A stretch of DNA of 64,000 nt, taken from the NCBI GenBank assembly GCA_030248065.1, contig JASAMV010000885.1:1-64000 (forward strand), in the 5' to 3' direction. This DNA comes from Rhynchonema sp. JSB1_4 (taxonomy: Eukaryota > Nematoda > Chromadorea > Monhysterida > Xyalidae). The notes beneath the pieces are model-generated. The model was not told the DNA's origin, did no database searches, and saw nothing but the letters and a program-made list of their open reading frames with translations. Position 1 is the first letter of the stretch; each line of letters begins with the position of its first letter. This document shows positions 37,122-55,789 of this stretch, one piece after another. Both the position numbers and the translations under genes were made by a program.

Positions 37122-38060
37122 TCAGTCAACGACGGCTGAGAATTTTGTTGAAATATGACGAGAAACTACGTCTCGACCACGTGAGTTTAGTTTAGATTTA
37201 AAGGCCGCAATTGAGGCAGCGGAGACGACGTCCTCTGGGAGCCTGTTCCAGAGGTCCACAACGCGATAAGCCTGATACCCGAACAAGTCCGGACCCGCGC
37301 CATGAACTCGACACAATGAGTGGAATTCACAAAACAAACTCAAGCTCACCGTCAAGCTCAACGTCAAAGTTTAACGTCAGATGTTTCGGCGTCACGCTGG
37401 CTCGTGCAGCAGACGCGATTTTCTAAACGAAGGGTCAACTTGACGCATTATTGTGTAAGACTGGATGCTTATCTAGCCAAAATATTATTATAGGGATGTA
37501 ACAGAAGCGTTTTGTGAGAGTATTTCTGAGTTTCATGAATTTCTGAAAAGAGGCAAAGAAATGAATGAACGATCACCAACGGGGGTGCAAAAAATTTTGA
37601 CTGCGGTCAATGATCGCCACATTATTTCAAAAGCATTAGTCAGAAATTATTATAACTCAGAAATAATCTTCTGAAACGCTTGTGCTACGTCCTTAAAATA
37701 ACAGTATCCGGAGAAACGCATCCAATCATGCACAATAATGTGTCAAAGTTGACCCTTCGTTTAGAAAATTGCGTCTGCTGCACGAGCCAGCGTGACGCCG
37801 AAACATCTGACGTTGAACTTTGACGTTGAGCTTGACGGTGAGCTTGACTTTTGTTTTGTGAATTCCAGCCAATCTGTGGGAGTGCCCTCGGGTTGGGCGG
37901 CCGGTGTCATGCGATGGAAAGAATAATTCCTTGGTTACCCCAGGTATGAGACCACGAACGACTTAGTACGCGAGCACAAGATCGTTCACGGTCCGGCGAT
38001 AAATTAGGGGGTCCAAATTTAGTGCATGCAAACGCTGTTGGTAAGACAGTGTCTGCATGC
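37122..38060 (-). pseudogene. Non-LTR retrotransposon (CR1/jockey-like) ORF C-terminus, split by a foldback
   Basis: Reading the minus strand, 38060-37861 encodes QQRLHALNLDPLIYRRTVN and then ELFFPSHDTGRPTRGHSHRL. After the 37330-37858 insertion it resumes at about 37325 with YQAYRVVDLWNRLPEDVVSA and AAFKSKLNSRG, stopping at 37122. This is the typical end of a LINE reverse transcriptase (RR...DLVLAYK, RGHSHRL, VVxLWNxLPExVV, FKxxLD). It is a dead fragment. Confidence 0.85.
37330..37858. mobile_element. Foldback element inserted in the LINE
   Basis: Arms 37330-37470 and 37730-37858 are inverted copies beginning CAAAACAAACTCAAGCTCAC. They contain GTCAAGCTCAACGTCAAAG words and are flanked by overlapping GAATTC duplications (TGGAATTCA and TGAATTCCA). 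It interrupts the LINE frame at its HRLAGI / EFHSLC junction. Confidence 0.85.
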
Positions 38061-38390
38061 CTGGTAAATAATAAATGTAAATGGTCTCGACAATGTGCAC
38101 GCTGCCTTTTTTGAATTGAAGAGATGAAATGGAGGTGACCACATGCTCGGGCAGACCGTTCCACAGATCGAGAACTTCTCCAAGGCCCGACTCGGACCCC
38201 TGACTTGACTCAGCTGGTGGCAGTGGCCACGGACAGGACGGGAGGAGGGTGGGTGAGGTGAAAAAGTCGCTCCTTGCAACCCCTTGTACATGGCCAGAAA
38301 TAATTTTGTGCACTAATACCAAGTCATTGATGACACGCCGGTAAACCAGGGGTTCCAGATGGAGCAGGGAAGGGAGAGGCGTTTAAGATA
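38061..38390 (-). pseudogene. Second LINE C-terminal fragment, upstream copy
   Basis: The minus strand encodes YRRVINDLVL(V)HKIISGHVQ (with a frame change near 38330), FFTSPTLLP, then GEVLDLWNGLPEHVVTSISS and QFKKGS. It runs head-to-tail into the copy starting near 38060. Same family as the previous entry, from a different insertion or a tandem duplication. Confidence 0.75.
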
Positions 38391-38529
38391 TGGGTGGTCA
38401 CCATACCGGGCCAGATTCAAAAATGCCCCGGTTACACGGGTTTTCGCAAACAAAAGAAAGAGATTTGGCCGAGAGACATGATGTGATTGATGACAAGTTC
38501 CAGCTGGAGCTGGCTGACCTCAGTTTGTT

Positions 38530-38650
38530 GCAGAGATCGCAATCGGGCCGGGTTTGGCCGGCCCGGCCCGAGCCCCTAAATCTCCGGCCCGGCCCTGCCC
38601 GAACACCCAAATCTCCGGCCCGGCCCGAATTTTTGGCTCAGATTTTAACT
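38530..38650. repeat. GGCCCGGCCCGA-word hAT-like fragment
   Basis: It starts near GCAGAGATCGCAATCGGGCC, followed by GGCCCGGCCCGAN words. Equivalent fragments lie at 405-430, about 35160-35190, 45925-46020, 46470-46590 and 51225-51306, where a copy ends GGACCTGACCTCTG. None is complete. Confidence 0.6.
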
Positions 38651-38823
38651 CATTTTTTGTCATATTTTTATTAGGAGATAAAAATCTTTGGAAAATCATC
38701 CAGGTGCCCTTGATCATCAGGTTTAACCGTTACACGCAGCTGGCTGTGTGTGCATTAATTAATACACGTGTGTGTATTAGACAGCGGCAGCGCTAGATAT
38801 AAGTAGCAGCGGCTAGACGGCAG

Positions 38824-39315
38824 CAGGGTAGTACTTGGGGGGGGGGGGGGGGGGGGGGGGGGGTCCCCCCCCCCCAAATTCATCTATCTATCGTCAACAC
38901 TTTTTGATTTCATCTATCTATCGTCAACACTTATGGGCAAATCTATCTATCGTCAACAAATTCTGGGAACAATCTATCTATCGTCAACACATTTCGACCC
39001 CAAAATGGGCATTTTTGCCTCAAAATGGCTCAAAATCGGTATTTTTTGTCCCAAATAGGCAAAAAATCGCGCGCTACGCGCGGATTTAGTACATCTATAC
39101 ACATTTTCATTAATATTTACACATTATTACCTACTTAATGCACTATACTATACCTTGATTTTTGGCGACCCCCCCCCCCCCCCACCATCTATCTATCGTC
39201 AACAAGTTTGGGTCGACCCCCCCCCCAGATTTCGGACTTTGGTCATCTATCTATCGTCAACACATTTCGGGTCCCAATCTATCTATCGTCAACACCCTGA
39301 CCAAGTACTACACTG
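38824..39315. mobile_element. hAT MITE, word ATCTATCTATCGTCAACA, TSD GACGGCAG
   Basis: Ends CAGGGTAGTACTTGG and CCAAGTACTACACTG. The exact duplication GACGGCAG lies at 38816-38823 and 39316-39323. Four words lie on one side and four on the other, with a central CGCGCGCTACGCGCG palindrome. A partial copy at 47.66-48.56 kb is split by two other insertions. Confidence 0.95.
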
Positions 39316-39348
39316 GACGGCAGTATGGGTGGGCACAATACCCAATAC

Positions 39349-39792
39349 CAGTGTAGTGGCAGGCAGATGGTTGCAAGGTACCCTTGGGGGGGGGATGGAT
39401 CCAGATGGTTGCAAGGTACCCCCCTACCCAGCCTCCAGAAGGTTGCAAGGTACCCCTGGGGTCCGAAAAAAGGGTGTTTTTTGCATGCTTTTTTCTGCAA
39501 AATTGGCCGAAAAAATGGTACTTTTTTGCATTTTGGCCGAAAATTTGCCCAAAATAGCTATTATATGGAGGTTTGCGCGCGGAGCGCGCGATTTTTGGGG
39601 TTTTGAGGTCGAAAAACACCCATTTTTGCCTATAAAAACCATAAATTGATGGTTGCAAGGTACCCTCCGGGGTGGTTGCAAGGTACCTACCCTTCCCCCC
39701 CCATCCCCCCCAAGGGGTGGTTGCAAGGTACCTACTCCTTAGGGGGGGGGGGGGGGGGCCCCCCCCCCCCCCCCCCCCCAGCCACTACACTG
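39349..39792. mobile_element. hAT MITE, word GGTTGCAAGGTACC, TSD CCCAATAC
   Basis: Ends CAGTGTAGTGGCAGG and CCAGCCACTACACTG. The exact duplication CCCAATAC (39341-39348, 39793-39800) is itself part of the host word array. Central GCGCGCGGAGCGCGC present. Confidence 0.96.
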
Positions 39793-40221
39793 CCCAATAC
39801 CCAATACCAATACCACCCAATACCAATACCAATACCAGTGTTTGGTATTGGTATTGGGTGTAATTCTGGTATTGGGTATTGGTATTGAAGCTGGCCTGGT
39901 ATTGGTATTGGGTTTGCCCAGGTATTGGGTTGGGTCAAAACCAATACCCAATACTAATCCAGAAAAACCCAATACCAAACCAATACCAAACCCAATACCT
40001 GACTCAAAACCCAATACCAAACCAATACCAAACCCAATACCAACCCAATACCAGACCAAAAACCCAATACCAAACCAATACTAAGACCAATACCCAATAC
40101 CCAATACCAATACCAACCCAATACTCAATACCAATACCAACCCAATACCAAACGCAATACCAGGCACTTCAGTAGTATTGATCTGGTATTGGGTATTGGT
40201 ATTGGTATTGGGTCTCACCCG

Positions 40222-40654
40222 CAGTGTAGTGGCTGGGGGGGATGGGGGGGGATTCCCCCCCCTAAGGAGTAGGTACCTTGCAACCACCCCTTGGGGGGGG
40301 ATGGGGGGGAAGGGTAGGTACCTTGCAACCACCCCGGAGGGTACCTTGCAACCATAAATTTATGGTTTTTATAGGCAAAAATGGGTGTTTTTCGACCTCA
40401 AAACCCCAAAAATCGCGCGCTCCGCGCGCAAACCTCCATATAATAGCTATTTTGGGCAAATTTTCGGCCAAAATGCAAAAAAGTACCATTTTTTGGCCAA
40501 ATTTGCAGTATAATGCATGCAAAAAACACCCTTTTTTCGGACCCCAGGGGTACCTTGCAATCTTCTGGAGGCTGGGTAGGGGGGTACCTTGCAACCATCT
40601 GGATCCATCCCCCCCCCAAGGGTACCTTGCAACCATTTGCCTGCCACTACACTG
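40222..40654. mobile_element. hAT MITE, word GGTTGCAAGGTACC, inverted copy, TSD CTCACCCG
   Basis: Inverted relative to the previous copy, with exact duplication CTCACCCG at 40214-40221 and 40655-40662. Open frames up to 249 aa across this block are word-array artefacts. Confidence 0.96.
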
Positions 40655-40676
40655 CTCACCCGGTATTGGTATTGGG

Positions 40677-41079
40677 CAGTGTAGTGGCAGGCAGATGGTT
40701 GCAAGGTACCCTTGGGGGGGATGGATCCAGATGGTTGCAAGGTACCCCCCTACCCAGCCTCCGGGAGGTTGCAAGGTACCCCTGAGGTCCGAAAAAAGGG
40801 TGTTTTTTGCATGCATTATACTGCAAATTTGGCCGAAAAATTGGTACTTTTTTGCATTTTGGCCGAAAATTTGCCTAAAATACCTATTATATGGTGGGGT
40901 TTTGAGGTCGAAAAACACCCATTTTTGCCTATAAAAACCATAAATTGACGGTTGCAAGGTACCCTCCGGGGTGGTTGCAAGGTACCTACCCTTCCCCCCC
41001 ATCCCCCCCAAGGGGTGGTTGCAAGGTACCTACTCCTTAGGGGGGAATCCCCCCCCATCCCCCCCCAGCCACTACACTG
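40677..41079. mobile_element. hAT MITE, word GGTTGCAAGGTACC, TSD GTATTGGG
   Basis: Third copy in the same host, exact duplication GTATTGGG at 40669-40676 and 41080-41087. A short internal deletion removes the central GC-rich palindrome. Confidence 0.96.
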
Positions 41080-41205
41080 GTATTGGGTATTGGTATTGGG
41101 TCACCAAATTGGTATTGGTATTGGGTATTGGGTATTGGTACAGGGCCGGTATTGGTATTGGGTGTCAAAAGTGGTATTGTGCCCAGGCCTAGACGGCAGT
41201 GTGTG

Positions 41206-41282
41206 TCGGTTCGCTAGCTCAGCGGCGAAGGCGTTGGACTCGTGCCTGTGGGACCGCTGGTTCGAGTCCCGCCGGCGCCGGT
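41206..41282 (+). pseudogene. tRNA-like sequence (tRNA pseudogene or SINE head)
   Basis: It contains a good Pol III A box (TAGCTCAGCGG) and a perfect B box (GGTTCGAGTCC) at tRNA spacing, followed by a T-run. The would-be acceptor stem (GGTTCGC against CGGCGCC) pairs poorly and the anticodon arm is unclear, so a working tRNA is unlikely. Confidence 0.6.
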
Positions 41283-41611
41283 GAAATTTTTTGTTTTTTT
41301 GGCTTTGTTGGTTAAAACTAATTTATACATGCACAAAATGATGAGAAATAGTGTTTATAACAGTGAAATCGGGGTTGGGATGTCAAAACATAGCCATCAT
41401 TTTTGTTTGTTTTCTTGAGCTTAGCCTTAGGCTTAGGCTTTGGCTTAGGCTTAGGCCTAGGCTTGGGCTTAGGCTTAGGCCTACGCCTAGGCTTCTTGGG
41501 CTTGGGCTTAAACGTAATCTGAAGCGGCTGGCCTCAAAACGCCGTTTTCTGCCTTTTATAGGCGTGGATGATTTTCCAAAGATTTTTAACTCCTCTTCAT
41601 ATTTTTTGCGA

Positions 41612-42230
41612 TTTACCGTAAAACCTAAAATACAAGGGGGGCTGTATTTTTTCACTGACCCCTTTTAGGGGGGCTGTATTTTTTGGGGGGGCTCTATTTT
41701 TGGGGGGCTGTATTTTTTCGCTGCCCAAAATCTCAAAAAATGTTCCGCAAAATACCCCTAAAATGGAGTTCCGTCAGGGTGTTACTGGTCATTATTGAGT
41801 GTTCTTAGGTGCAGATCTTCCATAAAAGGCTTTACGTCATCATATACTCAACCACACACGTTGTACACAAGGTGTCTTATGCAAGAACTTGACTTTACGA
41901 CCCCCAAGCGGGGAGTTCCAAGTTGGGCTATATTTTTGGGGGGGCTCTATTTTTTCACTGACCCCTTTTAGGGGGGGGGCTCTATTTTAGGGAATACGTT
42001 ATTTGAACCTATTTTTTTGGTTGAAAATTCATTGTTTATTTCCATGAAAAAGTCGTCAGATAGACCATACTGATCACTTACTTGCCGAATCCGTCAGAAA
42101 TTTTAGTATTTTTGACAAAAAATCCCTACTTTTTCAGTAAAATAAGTCACTTCAGATTCAGAAGCTTCGGGCCGGGGAATACCGTAAAAGCCTAAATACA
42201 GCCCCCCCCGGAATATAGCCCCCCCCCGCG
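41612..42230. repeat. TACCGTAAAA-bounded elements with AATACAGCCCCC words
   Basis: Fragments start TTTACCGTAAAACCTAAAATAC and contain GGGGGGCTGTATTTTT(T/C) words, with CACTGACCCCTTTTAGGGG spacers. A second start lies at 42180 (ATACCGTAAAAGCCTAAATA). Sequence from 41.77 to 41.93 kb is unrelated. A GCTTAGGCTTAGGC array lies at about 41420-41505. No gene seen from 41283 to 42230. Confidence 0.6.
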
Positions 42231-44620
42231 GATACCCAAAATGAAAAATCTCGGATACCAGGGGGGGTTGCTCCCTAAAATAAAAAATCTCGGATACCCA
42301 GGGGGGGGGGGTTGTTCAAAAAAGGTCAATTTTTTAAGAGGAAAATCGAGCAAAATCGGTGTTGAAAGCGCAAAAATGGTCATTTTGGAGGTTATGCTTG
42401 CGCCAGCAAGCGATTTTGAGCATTTTGGAGGTAAAAATGGGCGATTTTTACGGTTTTCCGAAAATTTTTAGGGTAGGATACCCCTGGACAAAAAGTCAGG
42501 ATACCGGATACCCCTGGGTGAAAAAATCAAGATACCGGATACTAGGGGGGGTAACCCCCCTTCCCCCCCCAACGACACCACTGCCCCAGTGTAGTTCCTG
42601 GGGGGGAGGGGAGGTCCCCCCCTCGGGTACACTATCTCCCCCTCAGGTGGTACACTATCCCCCTATCTCCCCCTCCGGGTACACTATCTCCCCCAATTTT
42701 TGCCTAAAATAGCCATTTTTAGGCCTAAAATGGGCATTTTTAGGCCAAAAATGAGTGATTTTCAGGTCAATGTTCTCAAAAGTCGCCAAAATACCCTTTT
42801 TCTGAAGAATTTTTTCCAAAAAGGGGCAAAAATAGGTCAAATTTTCTACCTCAAAAAGTGACTTTTTCCTGAATTTGGGTCTTCCCCCCCCTTCCCCCCT
42901 CGGGGGTACACTATCTCCCCCTCCGAAAAAAACGGAGGGTCCGCTATCTCCCCCTCCGGACCAGGAACTACGCTGACCCCCCCCCAAACCCCCCCACCTC
43001 CAACACTGGTTTTGAGTCAGGTATTGGGTTTGTGTTGGTTTGGTATTGGGTTTTCCTGGATTAGTAATGGGTATTGGTTTTGACCTTGACCCAATACCTG
43101 GGCAAACCCAATACCAATACCTAATACCAATACCAGGCCAGCTTCAATACCAATACCCAATACCAGAATTAGACCCAATACTATTGGGTCTAATTCTGGT
43201 ATTGGGTATTGGTACCAGTGTTGGAGGTGGGGGGGGGGGGTTTGGGGGGCTAGCCCCCCCAGTACAGTAGGTATCCCCCTCGAATGGTACAGTAGGTATC
43301 CCCCCGATGTTTGGCATGGTACAGTAGGTATCCCCCCCCCGATTTTCACCCCGGTACAGTAGGTATCCCCCCCCGGTTTTCCCCCAGAAGTGCCAATTTT
43401 TTGACCAAAATGGCCACGCGCGCAAATACTACGTTTTCACACGATTCCTCACATAAAAAACACATGAAAAATTTTCACCCCAAAACCTACCCCCCCCCCC
43501 CCCCCAACCCCCCCAAATCCCCCCCCTAGGTACATAACCCCCCCAGGCCATCGGCTCTGGTACAGTAGGTATCCCCCCTCTCCGAGCGCGGTACAGTAGG
43601 TATCCCCCCTCCAGAGTACCTCCAACACTGGTACCAATACCCAATACCAGAATTAGACCCAATAGTATTGGGTCTAATTCTGGTATTGGGTATTGGTATT
43701 GAAGCTGGCCTGGTATTGGTATTAGGTATTGGTATTGGGTTTGCCCAGGTATTGGGTCAAGGTCAAAACCAATACCCAATACTAATCCAGGAAAACCCAA
43801 TACCAAACCAATACAAACCCAATACCTGACTCAAAACCAGTGTTGGAGGTGGGGGGGTTTGGGGGGGGGTCAGCGTAGTTCCTGGTCCGGAGGGGGAGAT
43901 AGCGGACCCTCCGTTTTTTTCGGAGGGGGAGATAGTGTAACCCCCAGGGGGGTAGGGGGGGGAAGAACCAAAATAAGGAAAAAGTCACTTTTTGAGGTAG
44001 AAAATTTGACCTATTTTTGCCCCTTTTTGGAAAAAATTCTTCAGAAAAAGGGTATTTTGGCGACTTTTGAGAACATTGACCTGAAAATCACTCATTTTTG
44101 GCCTAAAAATGCCCATTTTAGGCCTAAAAATGGCTATTTTAGGCAAAAATTGGGGGAGATAGTGTACCCGGAGGGGGAGATAGGGGGATAGTGTACCACC
44201 TGAGGGGGAGATAGTGTACCCGAGGGGGGACCTCCCCTCCCCCCCAGGAACTACACTGGGGCAGTGGTGTCGTTGGGGGGGGGGGAAGGGGGGTTACCCC
44301 CCCTAGTATCCGGTATCTTGATTTTTTCACCCAGGGGTATCCGGTATCCTGACTTTTTGTCCAGGGGTATCCTACCCTAAAAATTTTCGGAAAACCGTAA
44401 AAATCGCCCATTTTTGCCTCCAAAATGCTCAAAATCGCTTGCTGGCGCAAGCATAACCTCCAAAATGACCATTTTTGCGCTTTCAACACCGATTTTGCTC
44501 GATTTTCCTCTTAAAAAATTGACCTTTTTTGAACAACCCCCCCCCTGGGTATCCGAGATTTTTTATTTTAGGGAGCAACCCCCCCTGGTATCCGAGATTT
44601 TTCATTTTGGGTATCCGGTA
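42231..44620. repeat. Long palindrome, arms about 1 kb, built of nested hAT elements
   Basis: Sequence 42231-43214 is repeated in inverted order at 43636-44620. From outside in: a GGTATCC-word element, a TACACTATCTCCCC element (42597-42975 and 43871-44258), and a CCAATACC array. The arms are nearly identical over unrelated element types, so they were duplicated after the insertions. At the centre sits one complete GTACAGTAGGTATCC element (43216-43630). Confidence 0.85.
43216..43630. mobile_element. hAT MITE, word GTACAGTAGGTATCCCCC, at the palindrome centre
   Basis: Ends CAGTGTTGGAGG and CCTCCAACACTG with GTACAGTAGGTATCC words on each side. The flanks are TTGGTAC and GTACCAA, which are complementary rather than direct repeats, as expected at a palindrome centre. 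Further copies: a partial one at about 44685-45063 and a complete one at 49311-49741. Confidence 0.85.
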
Positions 44621-44684
44621 TCCGAAAATTTTGGATTTTGGGTATCCGGTATCCTGACTTTTTGATTTCCCAACGACACCACTG
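44262..44684. mobile_element. hAT MITE, word GGTATCCGGTATCC, TSD CACTGGGG
   Basis: Ends CAGTGGTGTCGTTGGG and CCCAACGACACCACTG. The exact duplication CACTGGGG (44254-44261, 44685-44692) includes the last five bases of the neighbouring element. Related degraded sequence lies in the LITAF2 intron at about 54160-54299. Confidence 0.93.
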
Positions 44685-45111
44685 CACTGGGGGGGTAGCC
44701 CCCCCAGTACAGTAGGTATCCCCCTCACCTGGTACAGTAGGTATCCCCCCGATGTTTGGCACCGATTTTGCCCCAAAAGTGCCAATTTTTGACCAAAATG
44801 GCCAAAATTAGTGTAAAATCAGTGGTTTTGCCTCAAATTACCCAAAATTCGCGCGCTACGCGCGCAAATACTACGTTTTCACACGATTCCACACATAATT
44901 AAAACATTGAAAATTTTGACCCCAAAACCTAACCCCCCACCCCCCCCACACGCCCCCCTAGGTACATAACCCCCCAGGCCATCGGCTTTGGTACAGTAGG
45001 TATCCCCCCTCTCCGAGCGCGGTACAGTAGAAGTATCCCCCCCTCCAGAGTACCTCCAACACTGCTCAAAACCCAATACCAAACCAATACCAAACCCAAT
45101 ACCAACCCAAT

Positions 45112-45645
45112 ATAGGCAATCCAGCCGCTGATGTCACCGCCGCGAAATCTACAGTATACCAGAGTCTGAGCCATTACACCGTTTTTCGACTTATACATGA
45201 AGCGATTTTTCTTTAGTTCAATGTTTATGCTGTTTCATGCCACGCAGCTGAGTACTGTGTAAGCCAAATGGCTCTAAAGAGGTACAATTTTATAACACAG
45301 GGAATTTTTCTTTGGGCCACAGTTTGAGATAGAGTTGCTCCACTAATTTTCACCAGCGTAAAAGTTATTGCTCTACAGCTAATGAACATCTTTTACGCTG
45401 GTCGAAATTAGTGGAGCAACTCTATCTCAAACTGTGGCCCAAAGAAAAATTCCCTGTGTTGTAAAAATGTACCTCTTTAGAGCTGAGTATAGAGCACTCA
45501 GCTCAGCCGCGCGGCTGAAAAGCAGCCTGAAACATTGAACTGCGTAAATATCGCTTCATGTCTAAGTCGAGAAGCGGTGGAACATCTCGGCCTCTGGTAT
45601 ACTGTAGATTTCGCGGTGGTGACATCAGCGGCTAGACTGCCTATA
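45112..45645. mobile_element. Large foldback inside a CCAATACC element
   Basis: Arms about 45114-45350 and 45395-45641 are inverted (inner part CAGGGAATTTTTCTTTGGGC near-identical, outer part more diverged). Surrounding CCAATACC words and a right end GGTATTGTGCCCAGGCCTA at 45927 show it lies within a hAT element of that family. Confidence 0.8.
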
Positions 45646-46026
45646 CCAGACCAACAACCCAATACCAAACCAATACTAAGACCAATACCCAATACCAATA
45701 CCGACCCAATACCCAATACTCAATACCAATACCAACCCAATACTAAACCCAATACCAGGCACTTCAGTAGTATTGATCTGGTATTGGGTATTGGTATTGG
45801 TATTGGGTCTCACCCGGTATTGGTATTGGGTATTGGTATTGGGTCACCAATTTGGTATTGGTATTGCGTATTGGTACAGGGCCGGTATTGGTATTGGGTG
45901 TCAAAAGTGGTATTGTGCCCAGGCCTATGCCCGGCCCGCCCCGCCCCGACCCTCCAAATCTCCGGCCTGGCCCGGCCCGGCCCGAGCCAAACGCCCAAAA
46001 TCGCGGCCCGATTGCGACCTCTGACC

Positions 46027-46418
46027 CAGTGTAGTTCCTGGTCCGGAGGGGGAGATAGCGGACCCTCCGTTTTTTTCGGAGGGGGAGATAGTGTACCTCC
46101 GAAGGGGGGAAGGGGGGGAAGACCCAAATTCGGGAAAAAGTCACTTTTTGAGGTAGAAAATTTGACCTATTTTTGCCCCTTTTTGGAAAAAATTCTTCAT
46201 AAAAAGGGTATTTTAGCGACTTTTGAGAACATTGACCTGAAAATCACACATTTTAGGCCTAAACATGCCCATTTTAGGCCTAAAAATGGCCATTTTAGGC
46301 AAAAATCGGGGGAGATAGTGTACCCGGAGGGGGAGATAGGGGGATAGTGTACCACCCGAGGGGGAGATAGCGCACCCGAGGGGAGGGGGGACCCCCCTCC
46401 CCCCCAGGAACTACACTG
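46027..46418. mobile_element. hAT MITE, word GAGATAGTGTACC, TSD CTCTGACC
   Basis: Ends CAGTGTAGTTCCTGG and CCAGGAACTACACTG. Exact duplication CTCTGACC at 46019-46026 and 46419-46426. It was inserted in a GGCCCG-word fragment. It shares its interior with the TACACTAATTTCCCC and TACGTCTGTTCCCC elements. Confidence 0.96.
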
Positions 46419-47082
46419 CTCTGACCGGAACATTAATGGATCCGTTTTCCGTTCATGTCAGAGCCAGAGGTCGCAACGCAATCGGGCCGGGTTTGGCCGG
46501 CCTGGCCCGGCCCGAGCCCCCAAATCTCCGGCCCGGCCCGGCCCGAATCCCCAAATCTCCGGCCCAGCCTGACCCGGCCCGAATTTTTCGCTCAGATTTT
46601 ATTAACCAATTTTTGTCATAATTTTTGCGATTTTTTGGTTGAAAATTCATTGTTTTCCACGAAAAAGTCGTTAGATAGGCAATACTGATCACTTACTTGC
46701 CGAATCCGTCAGAAATTTTAGTATTGTTGACAAAAAATCCCTACTTTTTCAGTAAAATACCACAAAAACCTACGTGTGGTGTGGGCTGCACGTGGGCTGC
46801 GTGCGTGGGGCTGTGGGGCGGGGCTGTGTGGGTGGGCGGTGCGGGCTGAATAGGACGTCCCTATTCCGGGGGCTCTTTTTACGTTTTTACGGTAGTGTCT
46901 GTCGAAAATAGGACCCGGGCCGGAGCCGGGCGGGAGCGAGGAAGTGTTCCTCATCCAACGTCCTCGCAATACGCACATCGTTTGCCGCCCTTTCAGGCGA
47001 AACTAGGATACGAACTACCTGAGCTGGCAAAAAAAGATTCACATGTGAAAAACTGCAACGAAAAGTCACCACAACGTCAACG

Positions 47083-52582
<5,500 letters not shown>

Positions 52583-53469
52583 GCCGCAATTAGATTGGGC
52601 TGAAATCACCAAATTTAGTTTATTGTCATTCGTCTCCCTCCAGATACAAAGCTAATCATGCATCGTGGCGTGCTCGTTTACCTATCCCAAAGATTTTTTG
52701 ACTTTGACTTCCTGGTGGACAGTGTTTTTGACGATTTTAATAATCATCATTCGAATCGGTGCCATCGAAATACTTGCGTGAAGTCGAAATGTATTCGGTG
52801 CCTTTTACCAGAAAATATTAAAAACAGTCTTTGGCCATACGGTGTTTCCTGCGATGCAATGCCAACTGCCTCAAATTTGCCGTAACCGTGGTGCAATGAT
52901 GCTTGCTGCGCTGCGCACATTATGGGCTGTGAGATCAAACTATTGTTGTTATTTAGAAAGCCGGTGTTATTTTATTTCATCATTGCGTTTCATTCCATTT
53001 TGTTCAGATTTGAGTAAACGGGTACCAATTGTTATTCTGAATGATCTCGCGAGAAAATCTGTATTAATGCATCAAAATTGGTGACAATGAAAACTCGTTT
53101 TTACAACTGGTTCGAGTTTTATTTGACTCGTTGTTGTTGCTGCCTGTTGCTCTTTGTTGTGCTTAATGTTTCATTCGTTATTTTATTTTATAGTCCCTAT
53201 TCAGGCCTTAATCTAAAGTTGGTGCAGAATCCGGATTTCACTTACTTTGTTGTTCGATAAACATAAGTATCGTTTGTTTATGCGAATGGTATTTTTGCTG
53301 AAGTCGTTCATGGTGTGTATGCGACTCTGCCCCGAAATGGCATGACTATATCATTCATAAATCAATTGTGTCTTATTCGAGTGCCGAACGTGCCCCATTT
53401 TTCGCACAGGCGAAATCGACCCTTTCACTCGGATCGGAAGCTTTTCAATCAAGACCTTACCTTCCAGCC

Positions 53470-54814
<1,345 letters not shown>

Positions 54815-55789
54815 AATGTAGTGGAAGAGAAAACGGCTGACTGGTTTGTGAAATATAAGTGGCACAAATCACTGAAATGTCAATTGTTAATCCCGGAAAA
54901 ATAATTATCAATTTTATTCTCCTGCGACTCTGCATACTCTTCTTGAATAATCGAGGTCGGTTTTCAAAATCAAGTACTTTTTTGAATTTGGGTTAATGCT
55001 TTTTAGCATCCAGTTCTATTCTTTGTGGCAAATATTCTAATCGATAGCAAATGTATGAACAATCTGCTACTGCAGTGCCTATCTCCGGTAAATGTGAGGT
55101 ACCAAACTCTATGCTTATATATGTTGTTGAACTTTGTATTTTCTGTGCTTCGTCACTATACTTGGGTTGCGGTGTTGACAAGTTTTTAGTCTTATTCGTG
55201 CAGTGTGCACTGTGCACTGTGAGATCGAGCTGTGAATCAATACGCATTGCTATACATGGTTAATAACGGGGTCTTCTTATTCTAAATTCTATGTGATTCC
55301 CAATTCTAATATCGTTATCCTAATTTGCAAACGAACTTCTATTTCATCCAGAATATCAATCTATCTTGAGCTTTTTTCCTGGCCTTCGAATTCAAAAGTC
55401 AGTTTTTTCTCACTTCATTAGCTCATAGTTTAGAGTAAAAGGTATTGCAGTGAAGTTTTCAAAAACTGGCTTGCTGCTTTCTCTTTCGCCTGTGTTTTGT
55501 TTTGTGATTCTCTGCTTTTAGAGATGTTTCGGAATTGAGGTTATGAACTGTTGATGTACATACAATTCATCACTAACTTTTAGCATTCTACATTGTTTTC
55601 ACATGCTCACAAGTTTATCATTCCCCTGTACATTTCGAATAAAGAAACATATTGCATTTCGCTAATTTCTTGATTTGTTTCTTTGTTTTTGTGTCAAACT
55701 TCGACGCTTCGCTGAACAAACAAGAAGCGTACTTTCATCTTTCATGACCGCTATAGCTACTTCTTGTGCGAAATGTTGGCTTTTCAGAA
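54815..55789. other. Intergenic region, no feature seen
   Basis: AT-rich spacer between LITAF2 and ISCA2. An AATAAAG at 55639 could be a polyadenylation signal for an unseen transcript. No credible ORF. Confidence 0.45.

Larger units (their letters stand above)
39324..41191. mobile_element. hAT element with CCAATACC word array, host of three insertions, TSD GACGGCAG
   Basis: It begins TATGGGTGGGCACAATACC and ends GGTATTGTGCCCAGGCCTA, which are inverted and fit the common hAT (C/T)AGGG-TGGGCA terminus. GACGGCAG follows at 41192-41199, the same octamer that separates it from the previous element, so two elements share one target. The body is dense CCAATACC / GGTATTGG words. Three GGTTGCAAGGTACC elements are inserted in it. 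Other copies lie at 43.0-43.8 and 45.06-45.93 kb. Confidence 0.88.

Noticed and set aside
40262..41011. 249-codon open frame on the minus strand, and 218 codons on the plus strand in the same block
   Set aside because: They run through hAT word arrays and interiors that repeat elsewhere; the translation is repeated word peptides and frames are open on both strands.
41206..41282. Functional tRNA gene
   Set aside because: Good A and B boxes, but acceptor and anticodon stems do not pair; kept only as tRNA-like pseudogene.
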